Of a stretch of 64,000 nt of DNA, positions 8,831 through 18,408 are shown in pieces (the stretch's first letter is position 1; each line of letters starts with the position of its first letter). A program made the translations under genes and the position numbers. The DNA is from Rhizobium leguminosarum bv. trifolii WSM2297 (lineage in GTDB: Bacteria > Pseudomonadota > Alphaproteobacteria > Rhizobiales > Rhizobiaceae). The notes under the pieces were generated by a model. The model ran no database searches and was not told the DNA's origin. It worked only from the letters and a program-made list of their open reading frames with translations. The stretch lies in NCBI RefSeq assembly GCF_000271845.1, contig NZ_JH719393.1:434001-498000 (forward strand), written 5' to 3'.

Positions 8831-10177
8831 ATGGGTATTGAATTACTATCCATAGGACTGCTGGTCGCCATGTTTATCGTTGCGACGATCCAGCCAATCA
8901 ACATGGGCGCATTGGCATTTGCCGGAGCCTTCATACTCGGCTCCATCATCATCGGGATGAAAACCAGCGACATTTTCGCCGGCTTTCCAAGCGACCTGTT
9001 CCTGACGCTCGTCGCCGTCACCTATCTTTTCGCCATAGCGCAGATCAACGGCACGATCGACTGGCTCGTCGAATGTGCCGTCCGCCTGGTGCGCGGCCGG
9101 ATTGCCTTGATTCCCTGGGTGATGTTCCTCGTCGCCGCTGTGATTACCGGTTTCGGCGCTCTTGGCCCGGCTGCGGTCGCCATCCTTGCGCCCGTCGCGT
9201 TGAGCTTTGCAGTGCAGTACCGCATTCACCCTGTCATGATGGGCCTGATGGTGATTCACGGAGCGCAGGCGGGCGGCTTTTCGCCGATCAGCATCTACGG
9301 CGGCATCACCAACCAGATCGTCGAGAAGGCCGGCCTGCCTTTCGCTCCGACGTCGTTGTTCCTCTCCAGCTTCTTCTTCAACCTGGCGATCGCCGTGCTG
9401 GTTTTTTTCCTTTTTGGTGGCGCCAAAGTGATGAAGCAAGACGCCGCTTCGATCGGCCCGTTGCCCGAACTGCATCCCGAGGGCGTATCGGCGTCGATCA
9501 GAGGCCATGGCGGCACGCCCGCAAAACCGATCAGGGACCACGCCTACGGTACGGCGGCCGATACCGCGACGACGTTGCGCCTGAACAATGAAAGAATTAC
9601 CACCTTGATTGGCCTGACGGCGCTCGGCATCGGCGCCCTGGTTTTCAAGTTCAACGTCGGCCTCGTCGCAATGACTGTGGCCGTCGTTCTCGCACTATTG
9701 TCGCCGAAGGCTCAGAAGGCTGCGATCGACAAGGTCAGCTGGTCGACCGTGCTGTTGATCGCCGGCATCATCACCTATGTCGGCGTGATGGAAAAAGCCG
9801 GGACGGTCGACTATGTGGCGCACGGTATATCCAGTCTCGGCATGCCGCTGCTGGTGGCGCTTCTGCTTTGCTTTACGGGTGCAATCGTCTCGGCCTTTGC
9901 GTCGTCGACCGCGCTGCTTGGCGCGATTATCCCTCTCGCCGTTCCGTTCCTGTTGCAAGGACACATCAGCGCCGTCGGCGTGGTCGCCGCGATCGCAATC
10001 TCGACCACGATCGTCGACACCAGTCCGTTTTCCACCAATGGCGCCCTTGTCGTCGCCAATGCGCCGGATGACAAGCGAGACCAGGTGCTGCGACAGTTGC
10101 TGATCTACAGCGCCCTGATCGCGATCATCGGACCAATCATTGCCTGGCTGGTGTTCGTCGTGCCTGGCCTGGTCTGA
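8831..10177 (+). CDS. matC: Malonate carrier MatC
   Basis: 448 residues, an integral membrane protein with about 12 hydrophobic segments in two halves separated by a hydrophilic loop (about residues 205-255). It is a dicarboxylate carrier of the MatC N-terminal/ion-transporter type; the GAQAGGFSPISIYGGITNQIV and TTIVDTSPFSTNGALVVANA hairpins are the two pseudo-symmetric substrate/ion loops. GGAGGGAGGGG immediately upstream fixes the ATG at 8831, 94 bp after matB; a longer in-frame extension from 8537 overlaps matB and is rejected. It is expected to import malonate for MatB. Confidence 0.92.
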   Translation: MGIELLSIGLLVAMFIVATIQPINMGALAFAGAFILGSIIIGMKTSDIFAGFPSDLFLTLVAVTYLFAIAQINGTIDWLVECAVRLVRGRIALIPWVMFLVAAVITGFGALGPAAVAILAPVALSFAVQYRIHPVMMGLMVIHGAQAGGFSPISIYGGITNQIVEKAGLPFAPTSLFLSSFFFNLAIAVLVFFLFGGAKVMKQDAASIGPLPELHPEGVSASIRGHGGTPAKPIRDHAYGTAADTATTLRLNNERITTLIGLTALGIGALVFKFNVGLVAMTVAVVLALLSPKAQKAAIDKVSWSTVLLIAGIITYVGVMEKAGTVDYVAHGISSLGMPLLVALLLCFTGAIVSAFASSTALLGAIIPLAVPFLLQGHISAVGVVAAIAISTTIVDTSPFSTNGALVVANAPDDKRDQVLRQLLIYSALIAIIGPIIAWLVFVVPGLV

Positions 10178-10392
10178 CGGCCGCCTGCTGGCTCCAACAA
10201 ACCTGTGTCGAGCCCTGTTCGGCACCGTCGCTGTGCTGCGATTGCGATGAGCAACGAGTGACCCTGATCGCGGTGAAGATCGTTCATTCGGCCCCCTGAG
10301 ATTCCTGGGGCACGTCAGACCAAAGTCCGATGCTGGAACGCGCGCGCGCAGATGACGTTGAGCGGATAGCCGAAAAAGTTGAGGAGATGTCG

Positions 10393-10635
10393 ATGCGCCG
10401 CGATTTTTGGGACCAGCCCGTTGAGGTCATCATTGGAGATGGGGACCACCTTAAGAGTATCCGCAACAGCAGGGACGCGCTCGCCTATCTCATGACCTCT
10501 TGGCCGCCCGAGAAAGCGGCATCCTTCGCCGTCGCGAAGAGGATCTGCACGGACGCCGTCGATGGGCGAGCGGATTCATCCGCGGCTGCTTTGGCATTCA
10601 AAGCTGCGGCGGAAGAAGCCGGCATCCTCCGTTAG
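10393..10635 (+). CDS. DUF982 domain-containing small protein
   Basis: About 80 residues if translated from the ATG at 10393, which has GAGGAG at 10381-10386. The sequence beginning RRDFWDQPVEVIIGDGDHLKSIRNSRDALAYLM with the WPPEKAASFAVAKRICTDAVDG tail is the DUF982 pattern, a small protein family nearly confined to Rhizobiales and often present in many copies per genome. Function is unknown. It stands alone between matC and a decayed GMC oxidoreductase remnant. Earlier in-frame starts (10330, 10387) are possible. Confidence 0.75.
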   Translation: MRRDFWDQPVEVIIGDGDHLKSIRNSRDALAYLMTSWPPEKAASFAVAKRICTDAVDGRADSSAAALAFKAAAEEAGILR

Positions 10636-10715
10636 CTCGCGCCTGCCGACTGCGCAGCCATGGCGGAATGCAAGTTTAGGCTCGCAACGACCGGTCGCCT
10701 TCTTGGCGGGGCCGG

Positions 10716-10890
10716 CATGCTCGCACCTGTAAGATGGGCAGCGACACGATGGCGGTTGTCGATTCGCGATTACGAGTGAATGGGCTGGCGAAGCTGCGGG
10801 TCGTCGATGCCTCATCATGCCGACGATCGTCTTCGGCAACACCAATTCGCCGGTGATGATCGCCGAGGAGGCGGTCGAGAGCATATCTAT
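10716..10890 (+). pseudogene. Remnant of GMC oxidoreductase C-terminus
   Basis: Only the end of a glucose-methanol-choline oxidoreductase (choline/alcohol dehydrogenase type) is left. From 10716 one frame reads HARTCKMGSDTMAVVDSRLR and continues to LRVVDAS at about 10815; the homologous continuation IMPTIVFGNTNSPVMIAEEA is in another frame from about 10817. These correspond to the conserved GTCKMG...VVD..LRV.G...LRVVDASIMPT...GNTNAP segment near the C-terminus of the family. A one-base deletion in TCG-ATC explains the frame change. No FAD-binding N-terminus is found upstream, so the gene is truncated as well as frameshifted. Confidence 0.75.
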
Positions 10891-11017
10891 CAAAGGCGTA
10901 ATAGCGCTTGGCGTCTGTCTGACGTGGATGCGTGGAGCATCCTGCCGTCCCCGGTACCCGAAAACGACACGCACAGACCTCGATAACCGTCGTGGCGGCC
11001 TATGGCGTGACGACGAG

Positions 11018-11041
11018 CCCAACCCGCTCACGCGGGTTGGG
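11018..11041. terminator. Perfect 10-bp hairpin downstream of cold-shock gene
   Basis: CCCAACCCGC, a 4-base loop and GCGGGTTGGG form a perfect G+C-rich stem 18 bp past the stop codon of the cold-shock gene. There is no T-run on either strand, so it may act as an RNA 3' stabiliser or an attenuator rather than a classical intrinsic terminator. Confidence 0.5.
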
Positions 11042-11058
11042 TAATCTTCGACTTTGGA

Positions 11059-11262
11059 TCAGAGGGTTGAGACGTTCTCAGCCTTCGATTTTCCGGTCTT
11101 GCGATCCTGGCCGACGTCGAAGCTGACCTTGTCGCCTTCGCGGAGCGACCCGCCGCGCTGCAGTGCAGACACGTGCACGAACACGTCCTGTCCGCCATCC
11201 TCTGGGGTGATAAAGCCGAAGCCCTTGTCGTCATTGAAGAATTTAACCGTACCTGTCGGCAT
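11059..11262 (-). CDS. Cold-shock (CspA-family) nucleic-acid-binding protein
   Basis: 67 residues, the standard length of a single cold-shock domain. RNP1 (KGFGFI) and RNP2 (VFVHVS) are intact, and the [21 protein letters not shown] opening and [11 protein letters not shown] segment are typical. Such proteins bind single-stranded RNA and DNA and act as RNA chaperones. The long 5' region (over 400 bp to the next gene start) leaves space for an own promoter and leader, as is common in csp genes. Member assignment within the large rhizobial csp family is not attempted. Confidence 0.92.
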   Translation of the reverse strand: MPTGTVKFFNDDKGFGFITPEDGGQDVFVHVSALQRGGSLREGDKVSFDVGQDRKTGKSKAENVSTL

Positions 11263-11670
11263 GAGATAACTATTCCTTGTGTCATTCGTCGATTTGCGAA
11301 AGCGAAACTATACCGCCACCGCTCCTCTATCAACCTTCATAGCGCTGACGCAACTTTAAAGGCAAGGAGGCAACAGTTTCGTCGAGGGTCAATCCGGCTT
11401 CCGACAACCGATCGCCTAACGATCAGACATTTTTGATCGCCTCGATGCCGCGTCCGGAAGCATCGCTGAAATTGATATCTCGCGGCGCCCACGTTATCGA
11501 CAGAATCAAACGCGGGATTGCCGCCCATGCGTGTAGAAAGGGATTGCCGATTGCCTGCAACAGGTTGTAGATCGGAATCGCACAATGGGATTGTGCAAAC
11601 CGGTCGGGATGACGCCAACTCCGCTCGTTCGGCCGCTGTCTGAAGCTTTACCGGCGCGCTGCGCTATCAA
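11263..11670. other. Intergenic region between divergent csp and membrane-protein genes
   Basis: About 408 bp with no convincing gene. It must hold the promoters of the cold-shock gene (minus) and the following gene (plus). On the minus strand about 11431-11530 one frame ends RLILSITWAPRDINFSDASGRGIEA before a stop, which has protein-like composition and may be the tail of a lost gene, but no family was recognised. Confidence 0.4.
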
Positions 11671-12783
11671 ATGAGGGGTCCGACGCCGTTGTTTTCGCTT
11701 GTTCTCCCCAGCCGCCCGCTATCATTGGCGCGCAACGTCATCTCCACGCCCAACGCTTACTTCTGGGCAACGCCGATTATCCTGGCATTGGCTGTCTTTC
11801 TATTCGTCACGGAAGCACCAGGGGTGATTCGTGATTTCCAGATCAGCCAGAACCCTTTGGTGCTCGAAAACGGCGACGTGCAAAACGGGAAATGCACGAC
11901 ACGCAAGGCGGTCTTTACCGACTGCGAGGCACGCCTTGTCTACAACTATGGTGGACGAAACTACGACACCGAGGTCGAGGTCATGTTCGTCGATTTTCAT
12001 ACCGGCGATTATGAAACCGATCTTGTGATTTCCGCCGATCATCCAGAACTCGCGACAATGAGCCTGGGTCTCGACATGCTCTGGAACAGGATCATCACGC
12101 TCACTCTGTTCGTGGTCCTCCTCGGCGGCATGAGCCTGGGTATGATTTTTCTCGGTATCCGCATTTGGCGGGTCAAGGGGCAATTACGCCGGCCGGCCAG
12201 GCTGATTCCCGTCCCGGTCGAGATCAGCGCATTCGACCGCAGGCGCGGCGTCCTTTCCATCACTTACAATGACAAGATCGCCAGCGACAAAACGGGGCGA
12301 TCGGCTTACACGCGGATGAAGAGCGGACAGGAACCTCTGATCGTCGGTGAAGCCAACGGCAAAGCGATCGGACTGGCCGTCAGGCACGGCAATACAGCCC
12401 TGCCAGTGCTTCTCGACGATCGTCTGCAGCGCGTAGAGCTGACCGAAGCCGAGCGCACCGCGGCTCTTGCACCCCTGGCGCATCAACAAGACGGCGATCA
12501 GAGCGCGCCGGTGTTGATCGAAGAAGCCAAAAGGACGATATCGATCTGGAGGCGGCTGCAGCTTTTCTTCGGCACGTTGCTTCTGATCGCCGTCGGTGTG
12601 GTCGGCTTCTGGCTGTGGTACGTCACGAGCTCGCCGACGCAATTTCAATCGCCTGGCATGGACATTAACAACCTCATGCCGGCGCCGTTAAACGAATGGG
12701 GATGCGAACAGCTCAAGAAGCGGTTTGCTCAGGATCGTGCGCCGTTTGGTTGCACCGCCGCCGATTACACGAGCTGGAAATAG
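11671..12783 (+). CDS. Membrane protein of unknown function, three TM segments
   Basis: 370 residues; no family recognised. Hydrophobic segments lie at about residues 32-48, 148-170 and 292-312. Between the first two, an approximately 95-residue region probably faces the periplasm and has two cysteines in a KCTTRKAVFTDCEARL context that could form a disulphide. The region between the second and third helices is a cytoplasmic domain with an ISAFDRRRGVLSITYNDK segment. The C-terminal tail after the third helix has two further cysteines. The layout suggests an envelope or signalling role but nothing more can be said. A stem-loop follows the stop codon. Confidence 0.6.
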   Translation: MRGPTPLFSLVLPSRPLSLARNVISTPNAYFWATPIILALAVFLFVTEAPGVIRDFQISQNPLVLENGDVQNGKCTTRKAVFTDCEARLVYNYGGRNYDTEVEVMFVDFHTGDYETDLVISADHPELATMSLGLDMLWNRIITLTLFVVLLGGMSLGMIFLGIRIWRVKGQLRRPARLIPVPVEISAFDRRRGVLSITYNDKIASDKTGRSAYTRMKSGQEPLIVGEANGKAIGLAVRHGNTALPVLLDDRLQRVELTEAERTAALAPLAHQQDGDQSAPVLIEEAKRTISIWRRLQLFFGTLLLIAVGVVGFWLWYVTSSPTQFQSPGMDINNLMPAPLNEWGCEQLKKRFAQDRAPFGCTAADYTSWK

Positions 12784-12826
12784 CAGGCGCGGCCGGCGCC
12801 TACGTTTTGATCGAGTACGCCTGCTA
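12781..12826. terminator. Nested inverted repeats between convergent genes
   Basis: AGGCGC-GGCCG-GCGCCT (12785-12801) followed by TACGTTTT looks like a weak intrinsic terminator for the upstream plus-strand gene. A competing 9-bp pair, TAGCAGGCG (12781-12789) with CGCCTGCTA (12818-12826), encloses it. The two stems share bases and cannot form together. Confidence 0.5.
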
Positions 12827-12840
12827 GCAGCCTCGGGGCG

Positions 12841-13449
12841 TCATCCTGGTCGTCGGGCGTAGAAGGTGTGCCACGCTTCGTCGTTGCGGCTCATGCGGTA
12901 TGCGTCCCATTCAAGATCCAGACCGGCCGCCTGGATGCACAGCGCGAAGTCATCGCGGCGCCAGTAGGTCATATGGTAGGCGCCGCTCGTCTCCCCGTCT
13001 CCATCCCGCATCGTCACCAGGAAGACGCCTCCCGGGCGCAGCGCGGCGGCGATCTTTTCGAGGACTTGGGCGGTCTGGTCGCGAGGCACGTGGATGAGAA
13101 CGCAGAGGGCAATCACCGCATCGTAAGGGCCGCCGAGGTTATCGGTGATGAGATTAAGGAGTTCGCCTTCCTTGCCGCGCGCCGCCTGCAGCTCGAGAAA
13201 CCGCCGCGTCGCATCGGTTCGCCTTACCAAAACACCCTGTGTCTCGAGGAAATCCGCATCCCACCCAGGCCCTGATCCGATCTCAAGGACCCGGCCGCCT
13301 TTGCCGGCGGCGATGGCGACCTGACGCAAGGCTGCCTCCAGGCTCGGCGCGGGAAAGGGATCAACGATGCGGCTATAGTCATCGGCACAGCCTTCATAGG
13401 AATCGATCGTGCATTGGGTATCGGCCAAGGCGGTGGAAGAGACGTGCAT
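12841..13449 (-). CDS. Class I SAM-dependent methyltransferase
   Basis: 202 residues with a Rossmann-type methyltransferase core: motif I VLEIGSGPGWDADFL at about residues 55-70, an acidic end of strand 2 (RRTDATRRFLELQ), motif post-I/II GPYDAVIALCVLIHVPRDQ at about 105-125 and LRPGGVFLVTMRDG motif III. The substrate is not predictable. GGAGGACAAA directly ahead supports the ATG at 13449. It is transcribed in the same direction as the large LuxR-type regulator upstream, separated by about 170 bp. Confidence 0.82.
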   Translation of the reverse strand: MHVSSTALADTQCTIDSYEGCADDYSRIVDPFPAPSLEAALRQVAIAAGKGGRVLEIGSGPGWDADFLETQGVLVRRTDATRRFLELQAARGKEGELLNLITDNLGGPYDAVIALCVLIHVPRDQTAQVLEKIAAALRPGGVFLVTMRDGDGETSGAYHMTYWRRDDFALCIQAAGLDLEWDAYRMSRNDEAWHTFYARRPG

Positions 13450-13619
13450 TTTGTCCTCCGATGATGAAATCCCGGGCCCTCTGCTCGGGGCGCCATATCA
13501 CCATGCTCGACGTAAGGCCGCGCAAGCACATCAGGCAAAATGCCTAGGCCACGAAAGAATGGGATGCCTGTGAGCAAATATCAGCAGGGTCTACCTAGAC
13601 AATCTCCTGAAGCGCACCT

Positions 13620-16499
13620 CTACGCCGGATCAACCATCCGGAGCCGGTGCGCCATGGCGGCCGCAGCACCGCGGCTGGGGACGGCGAGTTTGCTCAAAAT
13701 GTTGGAGACATGAACGCTTGCCGTTTTCGACGAGATGAACAGATTATCGGCGATCTGACGATTGCTTTGTCCAGCGGCGACAAGCCTGAGCACCTCGAAT
13801 TCCCGATCCGTCAAGCCAAGCGGCGCCTTCGGCACGCCGCCGTCTTTCCCGCCGCGCAGATCAATGCGGGTCTTTGCCGCCAGCGTCTCGATCTGATTGC
13901 ACAGGAGGCGAGCGCCGATCGACTGGGCAAGGTCCGCACCTCGCCCGAAATGGTCAGCACCCCTGGCGCGCTTGCCGGCATTCACCGCAGCGCTCCCGGC
14001 CTGCAGAAGGGCATATGCCTGCCGAAAGGGCTGGCTCAAATCAGCCCAGCTTTGGGCAACCGCTTCCCAGGCATCGAGGTCGGAAACCGCCGTGCGCGAG
14101 AACTCGGCCGAGATGCCCAGCCTCTCGGCTTCCTCAACGACGTTGCGGCACGGGGTCCGAACGGCAAGGTCGGCGAGTTGGCGAGCGGCATCTTTCTGGT
14201 TCGTATCGACAGCAGCACGCATGGCCGAGGCCAGCAGCGGCCACGAGATGCCTCCTTCCTTGTCGAGTTGGGTCGAGGCGGATCTTATCAGCATCGCAGA
14301 CTGATCCATGTCGCCCGCCAGCGCGCGGCTTTCGATATCGAATCTCAGAAGATTGGCGGCCATACGGTTCGCAACCTGAGGGCCGGGCGGCAGGGCGCGC
14401 AAGGAGCTTGCCGCTGCGGCAACGCGATCCGAATCCCCCAAGACCAGGGCAATCTCCGCCTGGCATTCGAAAACATGTACCAGCCCCAGCGGTAGCGGAT
14501 CCAACGCCGCCATCCGTTCGCATGTCTCTATGGCTTCGGAAACGCGGCCGACGGCGAGCAGGGCGCGGCACAGAGGTGACCCCACGATCGCCCCGATATA
14601 CCGGGCCTGGCCGAGCTCGACGGTCCGGGCAAAAATTGCCGGTCCGACTTCGATGACTTGAGCGTAGTCGCCTTTCTCGAGCAGGGCTTGAAGCAGGGCT
14701 GCACCGGCCAGCACCTCGACCCGGCCGATGGAAGCCTTTTCCGCGCGCCTAGCCACGCTCCAGAGGGCATCGACCCGCGAACTGTTCGAAGCCATGTCTA
14801 CCGACGCCGCGACAATCAGCGCCTCGATGCGGTATTCCTCGTCATCGAGCCTCTCCGACAGCTCCTTCAGTTCCTCGCCCAAGCGCTTGGCGCGGTCGAA
14901 TTCTCCCCGCAATATCAGCGCGCGGGAAAACTGCCCCAGTCCGTCCGCGCGCAGCCTTGTGGGATCGACCGAATGATCAAGCGCTCTCTCCAGGTCGGCG
15001 ATTTCGCCTGGGATAAGCGTGTGCTGACGCATCACCGCGCGCTGCAGAAGAAGCGCTGCCAGTTGTTCGCCATCGCGTTCTGCATCCACTTCGGCAAGTG
15101 CGCGTTCGACAAAAGCCAGACCCTGTTCCGCCTCTGCCGCCCAGCAAGCGGCATCGGCGGCGAGTTCCAGCACCCTGCAGTGACCCGCGCCGGTCAAATC
15201 GGCCGCGTTGTCGACCTCGGGCCAGGTTGCCAGCACGAGCTTCAGCATCTCCATCTGGTCTTCATAGGCGAAGGTGGCAGCGGCTTCCGCGGCAGATTGC
15301 CAGGCCCACCGCAGGCAAGATTCGGCTTGGCCGGCGCCGTGCCAGTGGCGGGCGAGTGCTGCGGAATGCCAAACCCGGTAGCTTGGAACCGGGCCGCGTT
15401 CGAGCACCCCAGCATAGGCACGATGGATGGCCATTCTTTCGCCGGCGATCAGGTCACTGCGCACCGCCTCGTGGATCAGCGCATGGCGGAACGCATATCC
15501 GTCACCATCGGGCACAAGGATCCCGGCCAAAATTGCGGGCCGCAGCAACTCGGCCACTTCAAGGTCGGACTTGTTCTCCACACTGCGAAGCAGCGTGTGC
15601 GTGATATGCGGGCCGCCAAGCGCCATCACCTTCAACAGGCCGGCTGTCGACGCCGGCATCTCCCTGACCGCTTTCAGCAGGTAGTCGTTGAGCGAGCCGG
15701 GAAAATCTGTACGCACGCTTCCGCTCGCATCAATAAGCGCCTCGGTGAAAAGCGGGATCCCGCAACACCGCGCATGGACCTCATTGATGACAGCAGCTGT
15801 TGGCGGACGCCCAAGCAGCCCCTCGAGCTGCGTGGCGACCTCGGCGCGCTTCAGGCGGGGAAGCCTCAACACCTCGGCTCCCTCCGAAAGCGAGAGGTCG
15901 GCGATGGTCGTCCGCAGTGCGTTGCTGCCGCTGGTCTCCTCGGGTCGGTAGGTGACGATCAGCATCAGCCGAGTTTTCTTCAGCCGCGTCGTGAGGAAAC
16001 GAAGCAGATCGCAAGTGGCCTGGTCGGCCCAGTGAATGTCCTCCACGACCACGACGAGCGGCATCTCCCGTGCCAGTTCCTCAAACAATTTTCGCAGCGC
16101 TTCGAACAGCCGCGCTCTTGCGATGCCCGGATCGAATCTTTCAGAGGTCTCGCCGAATTCGGGAAGAAGCCATGCGAGCTCGCGTGCACCTTCGGCGCCG
16201 ACGAGTGACCGCGACGAGGGCGCGCCGCGCAGCTGAACCAGTTCATGCAGCACGGCGGTGACCGGCGCATAGGGCAATGCCGATTCCCGCTGCTCGATGC
16301 AGCCGCCTTTCAGGATCAGGGCACGGCCGGAGAGCCGGCCGGTAAACTCCTCGACCAGCCGGCTCTTTCCGCCGCCAGCTTCCGCCCCGAGAAGAATAGA
16401 ACGCTGGCGCCCGCCGGAGACATCCCGGAACGCGGATTCCATCGCATCTAGTTCTGCTGCACGGCCTGAAAATAGGGACTTTCTGAGGGATGTCGACAC
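13620..16499 (-). CDS. Large ATPase/LuxR-type transcriptional regulator (LAL/MalT-like)
   Basis: About 959 residues from the GTG at 16499, chosen because GGAGG sits five bases upstream; the longest frame begins at ATG 16610 without a ribosome site. Near the N-terminus an AAA/NB-ARC-type ATPase has Walker A (LGAEAGGGKSRLVEEF) and Walker B (LVVVVEDIHWAD) motifs. A long middle part (about residues 380-850) is helical, Ala/Leu/Glu-rich and probably tetratricopeptide-like. The C-terminus is a LuxR helix-turn-helix (LTDREFEVLRLVAAGQSNRQIADNLFISSKTASVHVSNIL). This is the LAL architecture, in which ligand and ATP control activation of target promoters. The divergently placed alpha/beta hydrolase gene is a natural candidate target. 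Confidence 0.88.
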   Translation of the reverse strand: MSTSLRKSLFSGRAAELDAMESAFRDVSGGRQRSILLGAEAGGGKSRLVEEFTGRLSGRALILKGGCIEQRESALPYAPVTAVLHELVQLRGAPSSRSLVGAEGARELAWLLPEFGETSERFDPGIARARLFEALRKLFEELAREMPLVVVVEDIHWADQATCDLLRFLTTRLKKTRLMLIVTYRPEETSGSNALRTTIADLSLSEGAEVLRLPRLKRAEVATQLEGLLGRPPTAAVINEVHARCCGIPLFTEALIDASGSVRTDFPGSLNDYLLKAVREMPASTAGLLKVMALGGPHITHTLLRSVENKSDLEVAELLRPAILAGILVPDGDGYAFRHALIHEAVRSDLIAGERMAIHRAYAGVLERGPVPSYRVWHSAALARHWHGAGQAESCLRWAWQSAAEAAATFAYEDQMEMLKLVLATWPEVDNAADLTGAGHCRVLELAADAACWAAEAEQGLAFVERALAEVDAERDGEQLAALLLQRAVMRQHTLIPGEIADLERALDHSVDPTRLRADGLGQFSRALILRGEFDRAKRLGEELKELSERLDDEEYRIEALIVAASVDMASNSSRVDALWSVARRAEKASIGRVEVLAGAALLQALLEKGDYAQVIEVGPAIFARTVELGQARYIGAIVGSPLCRALLAVGRVSEAIETCERMAALDPLPLGLVHVFECQAEIALVLGDSDRVAAAASSLRALPPGPQVANRMAANLLRFDIESRALAGDMDQSAMLIRSASTQLDKEGGISWPLLASAMRAAVDTNQKDAARQLADLAVRTPCRNVVEEAERLGISAEFSRTAVSDLDAWEAVAQSWADLSQPFRQAYALLQAGSAAVNAGKRARGADHFGRGADLAQSIGARLLCNQIETLAAKTRIDLRGGKDGGVPKAPLGLTDREFEVLRLVAAGQSNRQIADNLFISSKTASVHVSNILSKLAVPSRGAAAAMAHRLRMVDPA

Positions 16500-16786
16500 A
16501 AAGTCCTCCGAAACATGGAATTCGAGATTAGCAGAGATGGGGACATAGTCATCCCATGCGTCACGATCGTCGGCAGAGGTGCGATGTGTCGATCTGAAAG
16601 CACTGGGCATGGAGGTTTGCGGGTGCCCGCCGCCGGCCGTTGCTTCCGAAAGTTTTCAGCCTGTCCTACGCAAAATGCCCGATGCGGCACGCCTGCCTTA
16701 GCCGCATCATGGGGAACATGCGGACGTCGAGTGATGTTTGCGAGAAAGGTCGCCGCTTCGCCCAATACAAATAAAGGACGCCCCAA

Positions 16787-17629
16787 GTGAGTGAACGCAT
16801 TATCAAGTTTGACGACGTCGAGATCGCCGCACAGGCATTTGGCAACCCCGCGCACGAGCCGATCCTGTTGATCATGGGCGCGATGGCGTCGATGCTCTGG
16901 TGGCCGGACGAGTTCTGCCAAAAGCTCGCCGCTCAGAAATATTATGTCATTCGCTATGACAATCGAGACACCGGACGTTCAACGATCTACGAGCCGGGGG
17001 AACCGCCTTACACAATGGACGACATGGCTGCGGACGCCATCAGGGTACTCGAGGGCTACGGCATTGCCGGCGTCCATCTGATTGGAATGTCGCTGGGTGG
17101 CACGATCGCCCAGATCGCAGCGCTCTCGCATCCCGAGCGCGTCAGGACGCTGACGCTGATGTCCACCACGCCGGTGGGTATTGATACAAGCGCGCTGCCG
17201 CATACCACTGATGCCTACATGGCGCATGCGGCGACGGGCGAGACAGTCGACTGGGCAGACAATGCCCAGGTGATCGAATTCCTTGTCGAAGACACCCGAA
17301 TGATCGCCGGGGTGGCGCATCGCTATGACGAAGGGCGGGCGCGCGCCTTTGTCGAACGGGACGTCAAACGGGCGAAAAACTTCGTCAGTGCCACCAATCA
17401 TTTCATGCTGAGGGGCGGCCAGAGCTTGAAAGGAAAATTGGCTGAACTGGCGGCACCCCTCCTTGTCATACACGGAACGGCGGATCCGATTTATCCGGTT
17501 GAGCATGGCGAACTGCTGGCACGAACGGTGAAGGGCGCGAAGCTTGTTCGGCTCGAAGGCGGCGGCCACGAAATTCATCCCAACGATTGGGAAGCGATCA
17601 TTTCCGCTATTGACGCCCACTTGCGGTGA
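16787..17629 (+). CDS. Alpha/beta hydrolase
   Basis: 280 residues of the alpha/beta-hydrolase fold. The oxyanion-side motif MGAMASMLWWP is near residue 30, the nucleophile elbow GMSLGG (Ser) near residue 103, a late Asp in the HGTADPIYPVEHGE segment near 228 and the catalytic His in EGGGHEIHP near 262. Substrate is open (esters, lactones, haloalkanes and others use this fold). The start is GTG at 16787 with AAAGGAC upstream. It is divergent from the LAL-type regulator, with 287 bp between the two start codons. Confidence 0.85.
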   Translation: MSERIIKFDDVEIAAQAFGNPAHEPILLIMGAMASMLWWPDEFCQKLAAQKYYVIRYDNRDTGRSTIYEPGEPPYTMDDMAADAIRVLEGYGIAGVHLIGMSLGGTIAQIAALSHPERVRTLTLMSTTPVGIDTSALPHTTDAYMAHAATGETVDWADNAQVIEFLVEDTRMIAGVAHRYDEGRARAFVERDVKRAKNFVSATNHFMLRGGQSLKGKLAELAAPLLVIHGTADPIYPVEHGELLARTVKGAKLVRLEGGGHEIHPNDWEAIISAIDAHLR

Positions 17630-17664
17630 CTAGCTGAAGCAGCAGCAGGGCGTACCGATCGATG

Positions 17665-18408
17665 TTACGCCCTTCCGTACATCCGGCTCGCGCGCAACAA
17701 CCGTTGCGAATAGGGATGTTCGACCGCGCCTCTACGCAATGCCTCGATTTCGACCTGTTCGACGATCTCGCCGGCTTCCATGATGGCGACGCGGCTGCAC
17801 ATGTGGGAGACGACGGCGAGATCGTGGCTGACCAGGAGATAGGTGAGGCCGCGCTCGGCGCGCAGATCCTGCAGCAGATTGAGGATCTCGGCCTGGACGG
17901 AAACGTCGAGCGCCGATGTCGGTTCGTCGAGAAGCAGCACGTCCGGGTTCAGCATCAGGGCGCGGGCGATTGCCACACGCTGGCGCTGCCCGCCGGAAAG
18001 CTGATGCGGAAATCTATAGCTCAGCGCCGGATCGAGGCCGACCGATCGGAGCACCGCGTTGACGTCGACGGAATTGGTATCAAGCCCCTGGTTGCGCAGC
18101 GGTTCCTTCAGCTGCGAGCGGATGGTCTTGCGGGGGTGGAGCGATCCATAAGGGTCCTGGAACACCATCTGCACCCGGCGGAAGAACGGCCGGCTGCGCT
18201 GCCGGTCCAGCGTCTCGCCCTGGAGTTCGATGTTGCCATCATAATTTGCGTTGAGGCCGGAGAGGGCTCTGAGAACGGTGGACTTGCCGCAGCCGGATTC
18301 GCCGACCAGGCCGAACGCCGTTCCCCTCTCGACTGTGAGGTTTACATCTCTGACGACGGGCCGCTGGCCGTGTCCGAAACGAATGGTGAGATTGTCTATC
18401 CGGATCAT
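17665..18408 (-). CDS. ABC transporter ATP-binding protein, Opp/Dpp type (second ATPase)
   Basis: 247 residues. Walker [11 protein letters not shown]-loop ([11 protein letters not shown]), signature LSGGQRQR and Walker [14 protein letters not shown] are intact, followed by the H-loop in [10 protein letters not shown]. It matches the DppF/OppF subunit and ends the five-gene importer. Its start overlaps the stop of the preceding ATPase gene by 4 bp, so the two are probably translated coupled. It powers import across the inner membrane together with the neighbouring ATPase and the two permeases. Confidence 0.9.
   Translation of the reverse strand: MIRIDNLTIRFGHGQRPVVRDVNLTVERGTAFGLVGESGCGKSTVLRALSGLNANYDGNIELQGETLDRQRSRPFFRRVQMVFQDPYGSLHPRKTIRSQLKEPLRNQGLDTNSVDVNAVLRSVGLDPALSYRFPHQLSGGQRQRVAIARALMLNPDVLLLDEPTSALDVSVQAEILNLLQDLRAERGLTYLLVSHDLAVVSHMCSRVAIMEAGEIVEQVEIEALRRGAVEHPYSQRLLRASRMYGRA

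Noticed and set aside
14658..16208. 516-residue open frame on the plus strand
   Set aside because: Antisense to the ATPase/LuxR regulator, no family motifs and no ribosome site.
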